Shown one piece after another: positions 35,503-47,302 of a stretch of 64,000 bases of DNA. This stretch comes from Manihot esculenta. Taxonomy: Eukaryota > Streptophyta > Magnoliopsida > Malpighiales > Euphorbiaceae. Location of the stretch: NCBI RefSeq assembly GCF_001659605.2, contig NC_035166.2:19520225-19584224 (forward strand), given 5' to 3'. The notes below the pieces were generated by a model. It did no database searches. It was not told the origin of the DNA and saw nothing but the letters and a program-made list of their open reading frames with translations. Position 1 is the first letter of the stretch. Each line of letters begins with the position of its first letter. Both the position numbers and the translations under genes were made by a program.

Positions 35503-37460
35503 TCAGCTTCTCAAGTACAAAAGGAGCAAAATCACAAGAAACTTCCACCATACTATTTTTGGCATGCAATCGGAAAATGGGGGTGCCGAAGAGTGAAGAG
35601 ATCTATAGAAAACATTCCTCATAGAGGAAAATGTATAATGTTAGAACATCGATCGAACAAAATATTATTAAATTTAATCAAAGATGATAGTCGAGCAAAA
35701 ATTTCTCTAATAAATATCATAATTTTTTTAAATGACGCATTATATTTATTTAAAAAATTGATATTACAGTTTTTCTAAGGAGTATAATGTTGTACTTATT
35801 AGAAAAACCGTTAATCTAATAACTATGCAATATCTAATTTTACCAATGTAGAAATCAGAACATACCCCAATCCAGGTGCAGCATAATTGCATTTTCCATA
35901 ACCTACATGTTAACAACCACATTAATTCATTTAAAGTATAAGATTACATAAATAATTGTAATATTTTGCAATAAATACATTAGAGGCAATACTACAATAA
36001 CTGGTATAAAGCAATGATTCTAAATTGTTGTCTTTTATTCTTTCAGGGCTAGTATAGATAAATAGCAATAGTTTTAAAACTGTTATATATATTTTCGCTG
36101 TCGTAATATAAGTCAGTAATTTACTTTTTGTTTGCAATAAATAAAAAATATGATTAAATTATAATTTTATTAAATATAAAATAAATATTTTATTTTAAAC
36201 TGCTGTCAAATTCTTGTTTTAATTGTATTAAGCTAACAATTTTGGAAATGCTCATAAAATACTGTTATCTAAACTATAAAATGCATTAGTGAGGTAAAAG
36301 CTTGAAATGTTCATAAAAGAAGTTTCATGTTAGAACTGCATTTGATAGGACAATTCAAGGGGCTTACATTAAAATTCTGACAAAATGCTTAAATTTGAGC
36401 AGGAAAAGAGAGAAATCTTACTAGGGTTAGATTTGGTTAAGGTAGCAGTTCCTCCAAAATTACAAGCAATATCAGAATTGCCATTTTGCTGGTAATAGTT
36501 GTTGAAAGCAAAAGATGCATGAGAAAGAAGTGTGTCAGGTTCAAAACATGAACCACCCTGTTGGATTGGAGAGCAATCAGCCATGCCTAGACCACAGGCC
36601 CAGTCTAATGCATTCTGCAGATCTATTTGAGACACTCCTGCAAGAGCCACACACCATGTGGTTCCACCTAGAAATGTTGTGTTTCCTTCTGGAGGTGATA
36701 GTGTAGTCACTGGAATTGTTGCTTCTGCCTTCTCTTGAACATTTGCCTCCACTGCCATCACTGATTTTTTCAAGGATTATTAGACAAATTTAATTATTAC
36801 ACTACAAAGATGCACTAATACCTCTAGCAGCTAATTAATTATTTCATCGGTGTCGTATCAATTGAACTTGGAAGCACTAAATTTGACCATAAGGGAACAG
36901 TCCCAAGTCCAAGGGCTAGGCAGTCAAAAAGACAAATGTCATCATTAGCATTTCTGCTGAACTGTTTCTGAGAAAAAGACAACCTTCAAGCTTAACATGG
37001 ATAACCAGTTACACCCCATGAGTGCAAATGAGAAAACAGAGATTGTACAAACAAACAAAGACCAAAAAGCCTTTTTTTTTTTTTCTAAGAAAAAGAAACT
37101 TGACTGTAATATAACAAAAGAATGTTTGCTTCTGAATCCATAATCACAACTAAAAATGAAAAGATTACACAAGAAATAATTAAAAAAAGCAGGTTTGTGT
37201 TTGTTAAAGTAGTGAAAATATTAACAACCCAAGTGCTGGTGATGAAGGTTTGGCCCAAAGAAGTGATGAGAACAAAGAAAAACACCACACTAAAAGCTTC
37301 ATCTGTTACATATGTTTTAAAGTTTCATATAGCAGAAACATAAGAAGCCATGACATGAGCAAGAAACCATCATCAGATAAAAGAAGAAACAACGAAGTAA
37401 CATACCCAGAAAGCATTCAAGAAACAAGAGACATCGTAAAGCCCACATCTTCTTCCTCAT
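35503..37460 (-). CDS. X8-domain protein, PLASMODESMATA CALLOSE-BINDING PROTEIN type
   Basis: Four exons on the minus strand: 37406-37460, 36422-36760, 35866-35902 and 35503-35602. They total 531 nt, giving 176 aa, with all splice sites GT-AG. A signal peptide (MRKKMWALRCLLFLECFL and following) is encoded by exon 1 and the start of exon 2. An X8 domain follows (about residues 53-140) with TTWCVALAGVSQIDLQNALD, ACGLGMADCSPIQQGG and the conserved cysteines, then CNFGGTATLTKSNPSYGKC. The C-terminus is hydrophobic (WWKFLVILLLLYLRS), like a GPI-anchor signal. By family knowledge such proteins bind beta-1,3-glucan (callose) at the neck of plasmodesmata. The short first exon and the 37-bp third exon were placed by hand from splice sites. 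The in-frame total supports them. Which PDCB paralogue this is cannot be told. Confidence 0.88.
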
Positions 37461-38660
37461 GGTGTAATGATTTTTTTTCTTTATGTTTTAAACAGTACCC
37501 AAATGAAAAAAAGCAAAAGTTTCCGCTATATCTCTTAGCTCTTTAGCAAGAACTCGGCCCTTCTTTGTCTCCGAGATTGGTGAGTGAAAACTGAGAAGCA
37601 GTGTAATAAAAATGAAAAGAAAAGAGAGAGGTCTGAGGAATCAGCAATTTCTTGCAAGGAAAATATGCTCTTTTTTCTGGGTCTCAATAAGTGTGCTATT
37701 TACGGAAAATGGGTCTTGCCCCTTTTACAGCCTATGGAACGCTGTCCCTTTTTAGGCTTTTCAAGCACATCCCCACAGGGATTATAACTAGTTGGTAGTA
37801 CTTTATCTCTAAGCGTTGTTTCACGAAATTTAACTTAGTCAAGTTAACTATGAGCTTTCTCCGGCTCTCTTTTTTTCTTTATTTTCCTTTTTTTTCTCTA
37901 GGGTTCATCCTTTGACACTTGCCACCTATCGGCCTTTTCTGTTTCACCAAGCAAGAGAGGCATCTCACCTTTTCCAGCTGTGGATTTTCCTCCCCATTGC
38001 TGGGTGGATTTGTATTTTTATTTGCTTTTTTCTTTCTCTTTTATTTTGCTACAACCTGTGCTTATCAGAGAGAGGTTTTTTCATGGGGTGCATGTTCTTT
38101 TTTTCTTGCTTATTTGTGTTTTCTGGTGTTTGTAGTTGTTTGTTTTTGTAGGACACTATGGAAGCTCAACAAAGAGGTCCTATATGTTCTCCCTTCTGAT
38201 CTACTTGCCCTTCTGGAGATTCAAGATGAATAGTGTTTTCCTCGGTCCAAATCCGTCTCCAGCTTGGTAGCCTGTCCCAAGAATGGTTCCGTCCATCTCC
38301 AGTGACACGAAGCTCGCTACTCATAGTCTAGATTTTTTATCCTTCTTTTCTTTATCTCTGGATCTCTTTCCATGACTACCGATGCTGGATCTATTGCCTT
38401 TCACGTTGTTTTGTGTGCTTGAAGGTTCTATCAGACTCACTTGACAACTGGGGTGGCGTTTCGTCTAGTAGCAGTGGTGGCGTTCCCTGTTCAGTTTGTC
38501 TAGCTAGTGTTTTAGTTCTGACCTATTTTCTTAGTCTTTTTGCCAATAGTTTTATGGGCTTTTCTTATATGGATCTTGAACTTTTCTAAAGTTGCATATG
38601 AGTTGGTCCTATTTATTATCAATACAAGTTTTTTTTTTTTTTTTTTTCTTAAAAATGTCA
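37461..38660. other. Spacer upstream of the X8 gene, with a sequence ending in T19
   Basis: The part next to 37460 is the likely promoter and 5' UTR of the X8 gene. From about 37.9 to 38.65 kb the base composition is less AT-rich and ends 'ttattatcaatacaag' followed by 19 T (38629-38647). This resembles the 3' end of a LINE or SINE-type retroelement, but no coding domain is recognised. Confidence 0.4.
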
Positions 38661-38676
38661 ATCTAACTTGAGTAGA

Positions 38677-39113
38677 GGTCCGTTCAATTAAAAATTAAAT
38701 TAAATTAAATTAAATTAATTAAAAATTAAAATTTTGATATTTATATAAATTAAATTGAATTAGTTTTAATTAAAAATTAAATTGAATTGAACCAATCTCA
38801 TTTAATTTGATTCAGTTTATTTTGATCGGTTTAAATTTTTAATAAATTTTTTATTTTTTTATTTTTAATATTTTAAAATTTAATTTAAATATTTTAATTT
38901 ACGATGGTATAACTTTTTCATATTATTAAAAATAATATATTATTATCACTAATCAGTTTGATTTGATTTTTTCTTACTAATATTAAGTTGAACCGAAATA
39001 ACTAAAATTTCTAAAATTAAAAACTGAATTAAATTAAAATATTTAAAAAAATTTAACTAAATTTTTAAATTAATTCAATTCGATCAGTTTTTTGAATTTC
39101 AACCGAATAATGC
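38677..39113 (-). repeat. MITE-like element, family copy 1
   Basis: Over its full length this segment matches the reverse complement of 55054-55496. Shared blocks include 'ttgatcggtttaaattttta' and the end 'aaccgaataatgct'. It is more degraded than the other copy. It has no coding capacity. Confidence 0.75.
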
Positions 39114-41088
39114 TAATTTTTAAATTTAAATATTTTAAAATTTTTAAGATAAACACAAATTTAAATTCCACCTAACATAATTAATTCAAAATCTATCTTT
39201 AACCAAACTATAATTAATAATCATATAAGAAATAAATAATTAAAATTTTTGTGATTGATAAATTCTTTTTCATCAATACAATAAAAGATGAAAGAAGATT
39301 TAGCAGTAGTAGTGCAAAATAAATAATAACAATGTAAATTTTCACAAATATGATATTTTAGTTAAATTTTTAAAATTATAAAACTTATTAGTATATTTTT
39401 TAAAATACAATGACTAACTAGTAAGTTTAGTAATAATATAAAATTAAATAATAATTAAAAATAAAATGAAAATTAAATAAAAAATCTAAAGTACTATTTT
39501 TTTCTATCTTAGCTAAATCGAAAAAATAAATGAAAGAGTATAGAAAATTTGGACACAAAAGGGGTTATTTGAGATTGAATATCTACTTATTTTGTTTTGT
39601 TTTTTTAAAGTGTAAGATAATAAAATTTGATTAATTAAAATTAGAATTTTAAATATAACGATATTTATTCTCACATTTCAAATATTTTTTTAATAAATTT
39701 TTCATTGAAAAAATACAAATATAATAATTAAATTTTACCTACCAAATATATTATCCTCGGATTGATAGCAGTATTAATTGCCAAATTTATATTTTTTTAT
39801 TATAATAAAATTTTAATGTAAATTGCAACTATGAAATATAAATATTGATTTGTAGAAAAAAATATAATATTTATAATTAATTTATAAAAAAACGAGGATG
39901 GATTACTATTTTGTGAATAAAAAAATTAGGGACTAAATTTAGAAAATAGAAACTAAATTAATTATAACTTTAATAAAATTTTAAGGGAGAAATACAATCA
40001 AATTTCTGATTTTTTTAAAAATTTATTAGTTTATACATATTTTAAAATTATTCAATTAAAATATTATTATATTTTATAAAATTAAATTTTTAAGTGAATC
40101 AATTTATTTTAATTTTAATTAGAGAGAATAACTAAACGTATATAAACTAAATAACATAATTGAATTTAAGGTAGTTAATGCTCATTTAAGTAGAAAAATT
40201 AAAGAATTTAATTTTACAACCCACTATTTAATTTCAAAAAAGCCACACATTGTTTGCAATATATATTATAAAAAAATTTTATTAATAAAATTTAATTCAT
40301 TTTTATTTATAAAAAATTAAATAATAAAATTAAATTGTATTATTTTATTTTAAACAAATTAATAATAAATTTAAATTAATTTGTTTTCATAATCATCCTT
40401 ATTATTATAAACTAAATATCAATTATAAATAACAATAATTTTTATCACATTAAAAATATTTTTAAAAAATCATTATTAATATTTTTCAAATATTTAAAAT
40501 CTAAATTTTACATAATATTTTTACCATTAAAAAATATAAATTAAGATGGACTCTCTTTTTTAAAAAAATCAATAAAATAATATAATAAATTTATTAATAT
40601 CAATTGTAAATATATTAAATATAATATTGATTCAAAAAAATATATTAAATATAATAGTCAATATTAACTTAAATTTAAAAAAATATTAATCGAAAAAATG
40701 CAATTAAATTTAAATAATGAAAAATAAAAGAAATATAATTCTCAAAGTTTAATTAAGTGATTTTAATATGAATAATTTTAACCATTTATTTGAAATTAAT
40801 TTAATTGAATTTTTTTAATAACTTTTTTATTTAAAATGAAATAATTGAATTTTTTTAATTTAAAATTCTCTTATTTTAAAACAAATTTAATTCTTACTTA
40901 TAAAAATTTATTTGAATCTATTCCTTAAAAACTAAACCTTTCCAAACGGAGGCTAATTAAGTAAATTACTTTTTATAAAATTTTAACAATATTTGATTTT
41001 AAATCAAAATAAAAGAAAACGAATTAAAATAGATAAATATATTTTCATCATATTACATTCATAGGCCACAAAAAAAAATGCATAATTT
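39114..41088. other. AT-rich intergenic spacer
   Basis: Extremely AT-rich sequence without credible coding regions. No distinct element is recognised. Confidence 0.65.
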
Positions 41089-41160
41089 TCCGTTGCCGGG
41101 AATCGAACCCGGGTCTCTCGGGTGAGAGCCGAGTATCCTAACCAACTAGACTACAACGGA
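41089..41160 (-). tRNA. tRNA-Glu (anticodon CUC)
   Basis: A 72-nt cloverleaf on the minus strand begins TCCGTTGTAG and ends CAACGGA. It has the anticodon in GGCTCTCACCC (CTC) and the T arm CCCGGGTTCGATTCCCGG. A and B box sequences are intact. Confidence 0.97.
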
Positions 41161-44100
41161 TTGATGATAAACTTCTTTTATATCCTTATTTTAACGATGT
41201 AATTTCTATTGCTTTTTCTTTTTTAATTATTTTAGAAACAAAAATTGGTAAATAAATAAATTTAAAAAATAAAAGTATCATACTAGCTACAGTCCTATGT
41301 AGAATAATTATTTTTTTTTTTCATGCCATATAATGAAATCCATATTTTTCTGTGTAAGCATTATATATTTATTTATTCTTTTTTTATATTTAATATAATT
41401 TTAGTTAAATATATTAATAAAATTTTTCAAGTGTTTTGGTTTATAAAATGGAATAATAAATCCATTATCTAAAAGTTAAAATATAGAAAATTGCATTATT
41501 ACACTATACATTATCGATATTTTAATTCGAATAAATGATCATTAAATTATCTGCTTAAAGAAAATGATCGATAAAAAAAATAAATTTAAATTAAAAAAGA
41601 AAATCTAGCCCTTAGTACTGTAATCACTAATTATTTAGGAATCTTTAAATGAAGCACGTTACGAGAGAAGTGCACGGTTTTGGAAACGCATGATGGAAGC
41701 GCGTTTTGCAGAATGAAAATTTTCAGACTCCTCACTCAATTATATAAAAATATTTTTAATTAATAAAAATAAATGTGAAACGTGCCTATAGTAAACTTGG
41801 TATTATACGTGCCTATTGGATATTTAAAAATGTTAAAAGTGGAATATAGAAACCAACAAATTCAAGTAGTTTGAATAAGCTTAGAATTGGAAATCCAAAA
41901 GACAAACAGAGCGTATTGTCTATAAAAATTAGATAGAGGAAATTGTTTTGAACTATATTAACTGCCTACCCCAGTTGTTATTATAATTAGAATAACGAGT
42001 AATAATGTCAAAATACGAAGCCATCATTTTGTTATATAATTTTTATATATTTTCTAATTTTAGTTTTTCTAAATTTATTTTTTTTATTATAATATATATA
42101 AATTAATTATTATAATTTTATATCATTTTTAATATAACTTTTCATTAATTGTTAATTTTTTAAATAAATATTTAATAAAATTTATAATCTTTAATTTATA
42201 TAAAAAGAATATAATTAAAAAATTAATATAAAAAAATTATTTTTTAATAGATATAAAAAGTAATAAAAGGAATAAAAATTATTAAAAAAAAGTAAATAAT
42301 ATTCCCTTACTTATTTAATAATTAATAAAAAAATAAATTATTATTTAATTTTTATAATATAAAAAAATTTATTAATTAATCATCAATTTTAAAAAATCTA
42401 TTATTTAATTTCTCTATTAATTTTACTATTTAATTACTATAATTTTAAAAAATTTATTAATTAATCTCTTAAATTTTTAAAAATTTTACTAGTTAATCTT
42501 TCTATATTAGAGATATTTTAAAATTTTTTTAATACTTAACCGTTAAAATTAACAAAAAAAAAAAATTTAAATATTAAAAACATTTTAATATATCTTTTAA
42601 AATCTATAAATCAATTAATAAATTTTTTTATATCATAAAAATTAAATAATAATTTTCTCTTATTAAAATCAATATTCTCCGATTCTCACAAAACTCATTT
42701 TTATATAAACTCGACTTTTTCATGTATAGGCTTCTTTATTATTAGCCTATGGCAATTCCCATTATGTTATATGTGCAGGTTATGTCTTCCAATAATCCAT
42801 CAAACAACTTGATAATAGGCTCAAAAAAGATTTTTTTTTTTTTTTAAAGAAAAAAACGAAACCTAAGATCCACTTGTAATCTCATCCATTGCTCAAGCTT
42901 TAAGCTTAATAATGGTTTAGGAAATGCCCAATTATTTGTTGAATATTGACAAATTTCCTTTCACTATCTGATGGTGATGGAAGCTGAAAATAAATAGACA
43001 TTATCAAATTCCATACAGCAAAAGAAGTAGAGCACATTTCAAACCCTAAATTTGGCCCAGATTCTGCTATCTTAGACTACAAAATTTAATTCACTTGTTT
43101 AATCGCCAAAAACCTATGATTTATAATTCTTCAACATCAATTCTTTCAAAAAAATAAAATATATTAGTAAATTTATATATAAAAGTGTTAATAAAATTAT
43201 CAAAATGCAGAAAATGATTGACTCGTTTTTAAAGAAATGGAGTTTATTTTTTAAAATGATTTAATTTTTTATTTGATTATAAAAATATTTTTTATTGATT
43301 AATTTTTATAAGTATTTTAAATGACAGAAAATGTAAAAAAAAATTTCTAAAAGAATTTTTCATAAAGCAAACGAAATCTTAGTTATAATTTTAAATTTAA
43401 ACAAACGAAATCTTAGTTATATTTTCAATAAAATAAATTAAATTGAATTTCTACAAAATTTTAATTTCTAAACAACCATATTACATTGGAATAGAATAAT
43501 TCTATTCGCAACAATTCATTTTCTTTGTCCAAGCGAATATACATCAACAAGAGTAGTGGTTAATGAAATGGGAGCGTAGCATAAAAGGACTGAGGAGGTT
43601 TGCCTGGTGAATTATAAAAACATTATTTTAGGTTTAGCAATTTGAGTTGGTCACATGACGGAGGGGAAGGGACACTATTATAAAATTATAAAAATGAATT
43701 TAATGCAACCACCACAAATTACTATATTATATATTTAAATTATTATTATAAGTATTAAACTTAAATTCATTATGACCGAATACTTAAATTAAAATTCGTG
43801 AAATTTAAATTAAAGTTCGATTTCACAAGGAAATCAATGAGTTGAAATTGGTGAATGAGAATTAATTAAGTTGATGGCTTATTCGGATAAGTTAAGATTT
43901 TTTGGAGTAGTCTAAACGTAAGGTTTTTAAGAAAAGTTAAATAGTGTCAAATTATGATTAATTTAAGGATATATATCCTAATTGTTCGAATACTCTCATA
44001 TTATGTCCCATCAAATTGAATAAAAATATCTTTGACAGTGTGTCAAACGGCTTATTAACAGTGGACAGTTAATTAATAAATACGATGCCAATTAATTCAC

Positions 44101-46640
44101 TCTATCTTTTTATCCGCTTCACATCAACCCGTCCCATTTATGATTTCAACAACAATTAGAGGAGCCAACCACATTTGCCCAAAATTTGTATGTAATCCCT
44201 AATTATATTAGTTCAGGCACAAATTACTTAGCCTTTATCAGAGTTAGTTTTATTCAGGTACCGATCGGTTGTGGATATGTGTTATAATCGCGGAAATCTT
44301 ATATTTAATATGTCATTGATAACTTAATAATAATAATTAGAAAATTATTGTATTTATCTATACACAATAATTTAATTATTTTTTTAAGAATTGAAAAGCG
44401 TAATTAAAATTATAATTTTATTGAATATAAAATAAATTATTTATTAAAATATATTATTATAAATATTAAAAAAAGAATTTGTTATAATAATTTTAAATTA
44501 TTATCAAATTACTACTTTAATACTATTGTTTAAATCTTTAAATGTTATCTTGTGAGTAAATACTAGTGGTCTTTCATTGAAATATTAACTGAATTTATTG
44601 CGTGGCTTTTAGCAGCATTTACCTGCTGCTACTTTTGGATTACTTTAATGTCAATGCATATATCTTCAAACATTTGTTCACTTCAAAGGACAATTATTGT
44701 ACTTAGACTTTTTTCATAAAGTATTGTAAAATCCTTTTCAATTTTCATTTCTAGCTCCCCTGTTTGTAGATAGGCTAAAAAAATTTTCTTTCATGATATG
44801 GATGGAATCGACTAAAGTTGGTATATTTTTCAAGCCCTAATGTTGAATAAAAAAAAATTGTGATTCCGAATATTTTTATGATATAAATCATGTAATTTTT
44901 TTTTGTTAAAGAAAAAAATATTTTAATTTTGATTATTAAATTTATATGTGTTAGAGAATTTAACTAAAATGACTATATAAAACTCGATCGCTAATGATAC
45001 AGTCGAAAAAGAGTCTTTCTTGTTAGAAAAGAATGAAAAAAACTTATATATTTTTTACGGATTATATTTTATTCTCATTTCATTTCATAATTTTTATTTA
45101 ATTTATTTTAAATTAATAAAAAAATATTTTTTAATATATATATAAATAAAATAAATAAAAATTATGAAGGGATAGTTTATATGATTAGATTGCAATAGTT
45201 GTGTAGCCAGCTATGAAGAACACAAGCGAAGCAACCACAAACTCCACAGCATCTCTTATGGAGAGGTTCATGTGAGCAAATAGTGAGTGTGTTGATATGT
45301 GGGTAATTCAAATTATGATCACCAATGAATTATGATCCTCTTTAAAATGTGGGTCTTTGGCTTCCCAATTAGGAGAAGTGTCAAAAGGCTGTAATGCTAA
45401 AGACACTTCCCCAACTTGTTGCCCTTTTGTTTGCCTTTCCCTAGGCAAGTTATTCCTTCTAAAACTTTCATGGGTCCCTGCTCAATCTCTTCCTCTTTTC
45501 TCTCTTTTTATAAAAAGATTGAGACTTGCGTGATCTCTCAGAATTCTATTGTATACAGTGTACTACTCTTTTTTCATTCAATCCCAAAATAAATGGGACC
45601 TGGTTCTCCATGAAGCTCTGAGCCCCATTCTTGCTTGCTTACATGTTATGGATGCAAAGTTTGGCCACGTGGATTTTAATTTCTAAGCTATTTTCTGTCT
45701 CCCTTTTGCTGTAACCTTGTTATTCTCTTTAATTAAATTGAAATAGTGTTTAAAACTTGTTCATGAACAAACTCAATTTTAACCTTCAGCTTGCTTTTGC
45801 ATGCATACTAATAATCTGAAATTCAGATAAATGTAAAATTTTGGTATGAATGAATAATTTTAATCTAAATAGTTCATATCTCTTTTTTATTCTCTTTTTT
45901 CTGATAATCTAAAATTCAGACAGAAATAGAATTTTGATATGAATGAGTAAGTTTAGTCTAAATGGTTCATATCTCTCTTTTTTATTATTATTTTTTATTA
46001 TCTAGTGACGTATAACCGTCTATTGCAATACCATCTATATTCAGACGACCATTTAATTCATTTTCGACACTCGTATTAATAAAATCGTGGCATAACTAGA
46101 CTTGCTCTCTTTTTTTCATCATGTCAAATGAGTTGGATTTTTTTCTAATAAATCCGGACCATCCAGCTTGCTCGATTGTGGACTAGATTATATGTTAATC
46201 GACTAACTTGTATAATAAATTTTAATAGATCTTGAACCTATCTCTTTTGCAATTATTTGACTGTAGCCTAAATACCAATAACTCTACGGTCATCGCATGC
46301 AATTATCAATATCTCTAATTTAACTTTAATTATATGTTTCTTATATCCAAATTAATGAGAATAAGCCAATAATTTCAGGCTGTTTTATACATGTTAAGGG
46401 TTAGGGTACTGTATACCCTACATGAATGAGGTTGCTGCCCCACGTACGTGCCCAAGTCAATCCAAATTAATGAGAATGAAAATTATTATTATATTTTTAT
46501 AAAAATGTAAAAACCAATCGATGATCTTTTCTTATATTTTAAAAATTAACTTATAAAAGCTATGAAGGGTATTCTCGACATATGCATGCCCACGTAGCCT
46601 AGGTGTAGAATTCCAACGACTCGACACAAAAAGACTGTAA
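41161..46640. other. AT-rich intergenic spacer upstream of PINOID
   Basis: No credible gene. It contains a dispersed AT-rich repeat (42318-42655), a weak inverted repeat at 45366-45418, a G-box CCACGTGG at 45665-45672 and a single auxin-response core TGTCTC at 45696-45701. The last kilobase probably belongs to the PINOID promoter. Confidence 0.6.
42318..42655. repeat. Dispersed AT-rich fold-back repeat
   Basis: The left part carries 'attatttaatttttataata' and 'aaatttattaattaatc'. The right part carries the inverted 'caattaataaatttttttat' and 'aaaattaaataataat'. The middle contains 'acttaaccgttaaaatta', shared with the other copies. Confidence 0.6.
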
Positions 46641-46659
46641 AAAACAAGCAAACTCACGC

Positions 46660-46840
46660 CACGTGACTAAAGCTCAACCGACCTTCTTCGCACGTGCCTC
46701 TCGTCTACGTCATCCAGTGCCAACAAATTAGAAAGCAGCTCTCTTTTTCATTTTTTAACCTCACGTGCCAACCACTGTTAACGCGGTTAAAGTATCATTA
46801 ACCGCGTTCTAATTACCCTCCGTACCCCTCCCCATAAATA
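46660..46840 (+). promoter_or_regulatory. PINOID proximal promoter: three G-boxes, an 11-bp inverted repeat, TATA box
   Basis: CACGTG occurs at 46660-46665, 46691-46696 and 46762-46767. A perfect inverted repeat follows, AACGCGGTTAA (46780-46790) and TTAACCGCGTT (46798-46808). Each arm contains a CGCG core (CAMTA-type) overlapping GGTTAA (GT-1-type). A TATA-like ATAAATA at 46834-46840 is followed by a CT-rich leader. Motif meanings are family knowledge, and binding here is inferred. Confidence 0.65.
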
Positions 46841-47224
46841 CGCTCAACGACTTCCTCTTGCTTCCCACTCTCTCTCTAACCAAACCAAAAACTTTCCAAC
46901 GAAAATAAACCAGAGAAAGCTAGCAGATCAATCTCTCTCTTTCGAGTACGAACTGTCTTCCTCAGAAACCCTAAAAAAGCCTGCTACATTCAAAGCTCAG
47001 CTCCTTTATTCAATCTCCTTCTCCTCCTTCGCCATTGCTGCTGCTGCTTCTTCTCCTTCTTGTGGTTGTTTTGGCTTGCAGTTTTATTTTTTCTTTTTTG
47101 GAGTATCTGATTCGGTCGCAGGAGCTGATCAAGCTCCATAGAAACACTAAGGATCAAGAACTCTGTCAGATTCTTCTTCTTTTTCTTGCCTTTTCGAATT
47201 TTTAATTCTTCCTTCTTTGGGTAT

Positions 47225-47254
47225 ATGTATTTTTTTTTTGTTCTCGCCAGCTAG
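47225..47254 (+). other. Short upstream ORF in the PINOID leader
   Basis: ATG at 47225 opens nine codons and stops with TAG at 47252-47254, 48 bp before the main start. It could lower translation if it lies in the mature leader, which depends on the unknown transcription start and on splicing. Confidence 0.4.
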
Positions 47255-47302
47255 AGTTGGAGTAAAAAGGAATCCTGCACAACTGGATTCTTGATTTCTA
47301 AG

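Noticed and set aside
35410..35600. Alternative minus-strand frame reading into LWMKLDDDEG at the end of the X8 gene
   Set aside because: The spliced frame from the X8 exons uses a different phase, reaches a hydrophobic tail and stops at 35503-35505. The acidic frame is a shadow and 3' UTR.
37912..38233. Two overlapping hydrophobic frames (79 and 104 codons)
   Set aside because: They are created by T-rich sequence. There is no conserved motif and no splice context.
47291..47302. Upstream in-frame start (TTG) for PINOID
   Set aside because: Plant nuclear genes start at ATG, and the ATG at 47303 matches the expected N-terminus.
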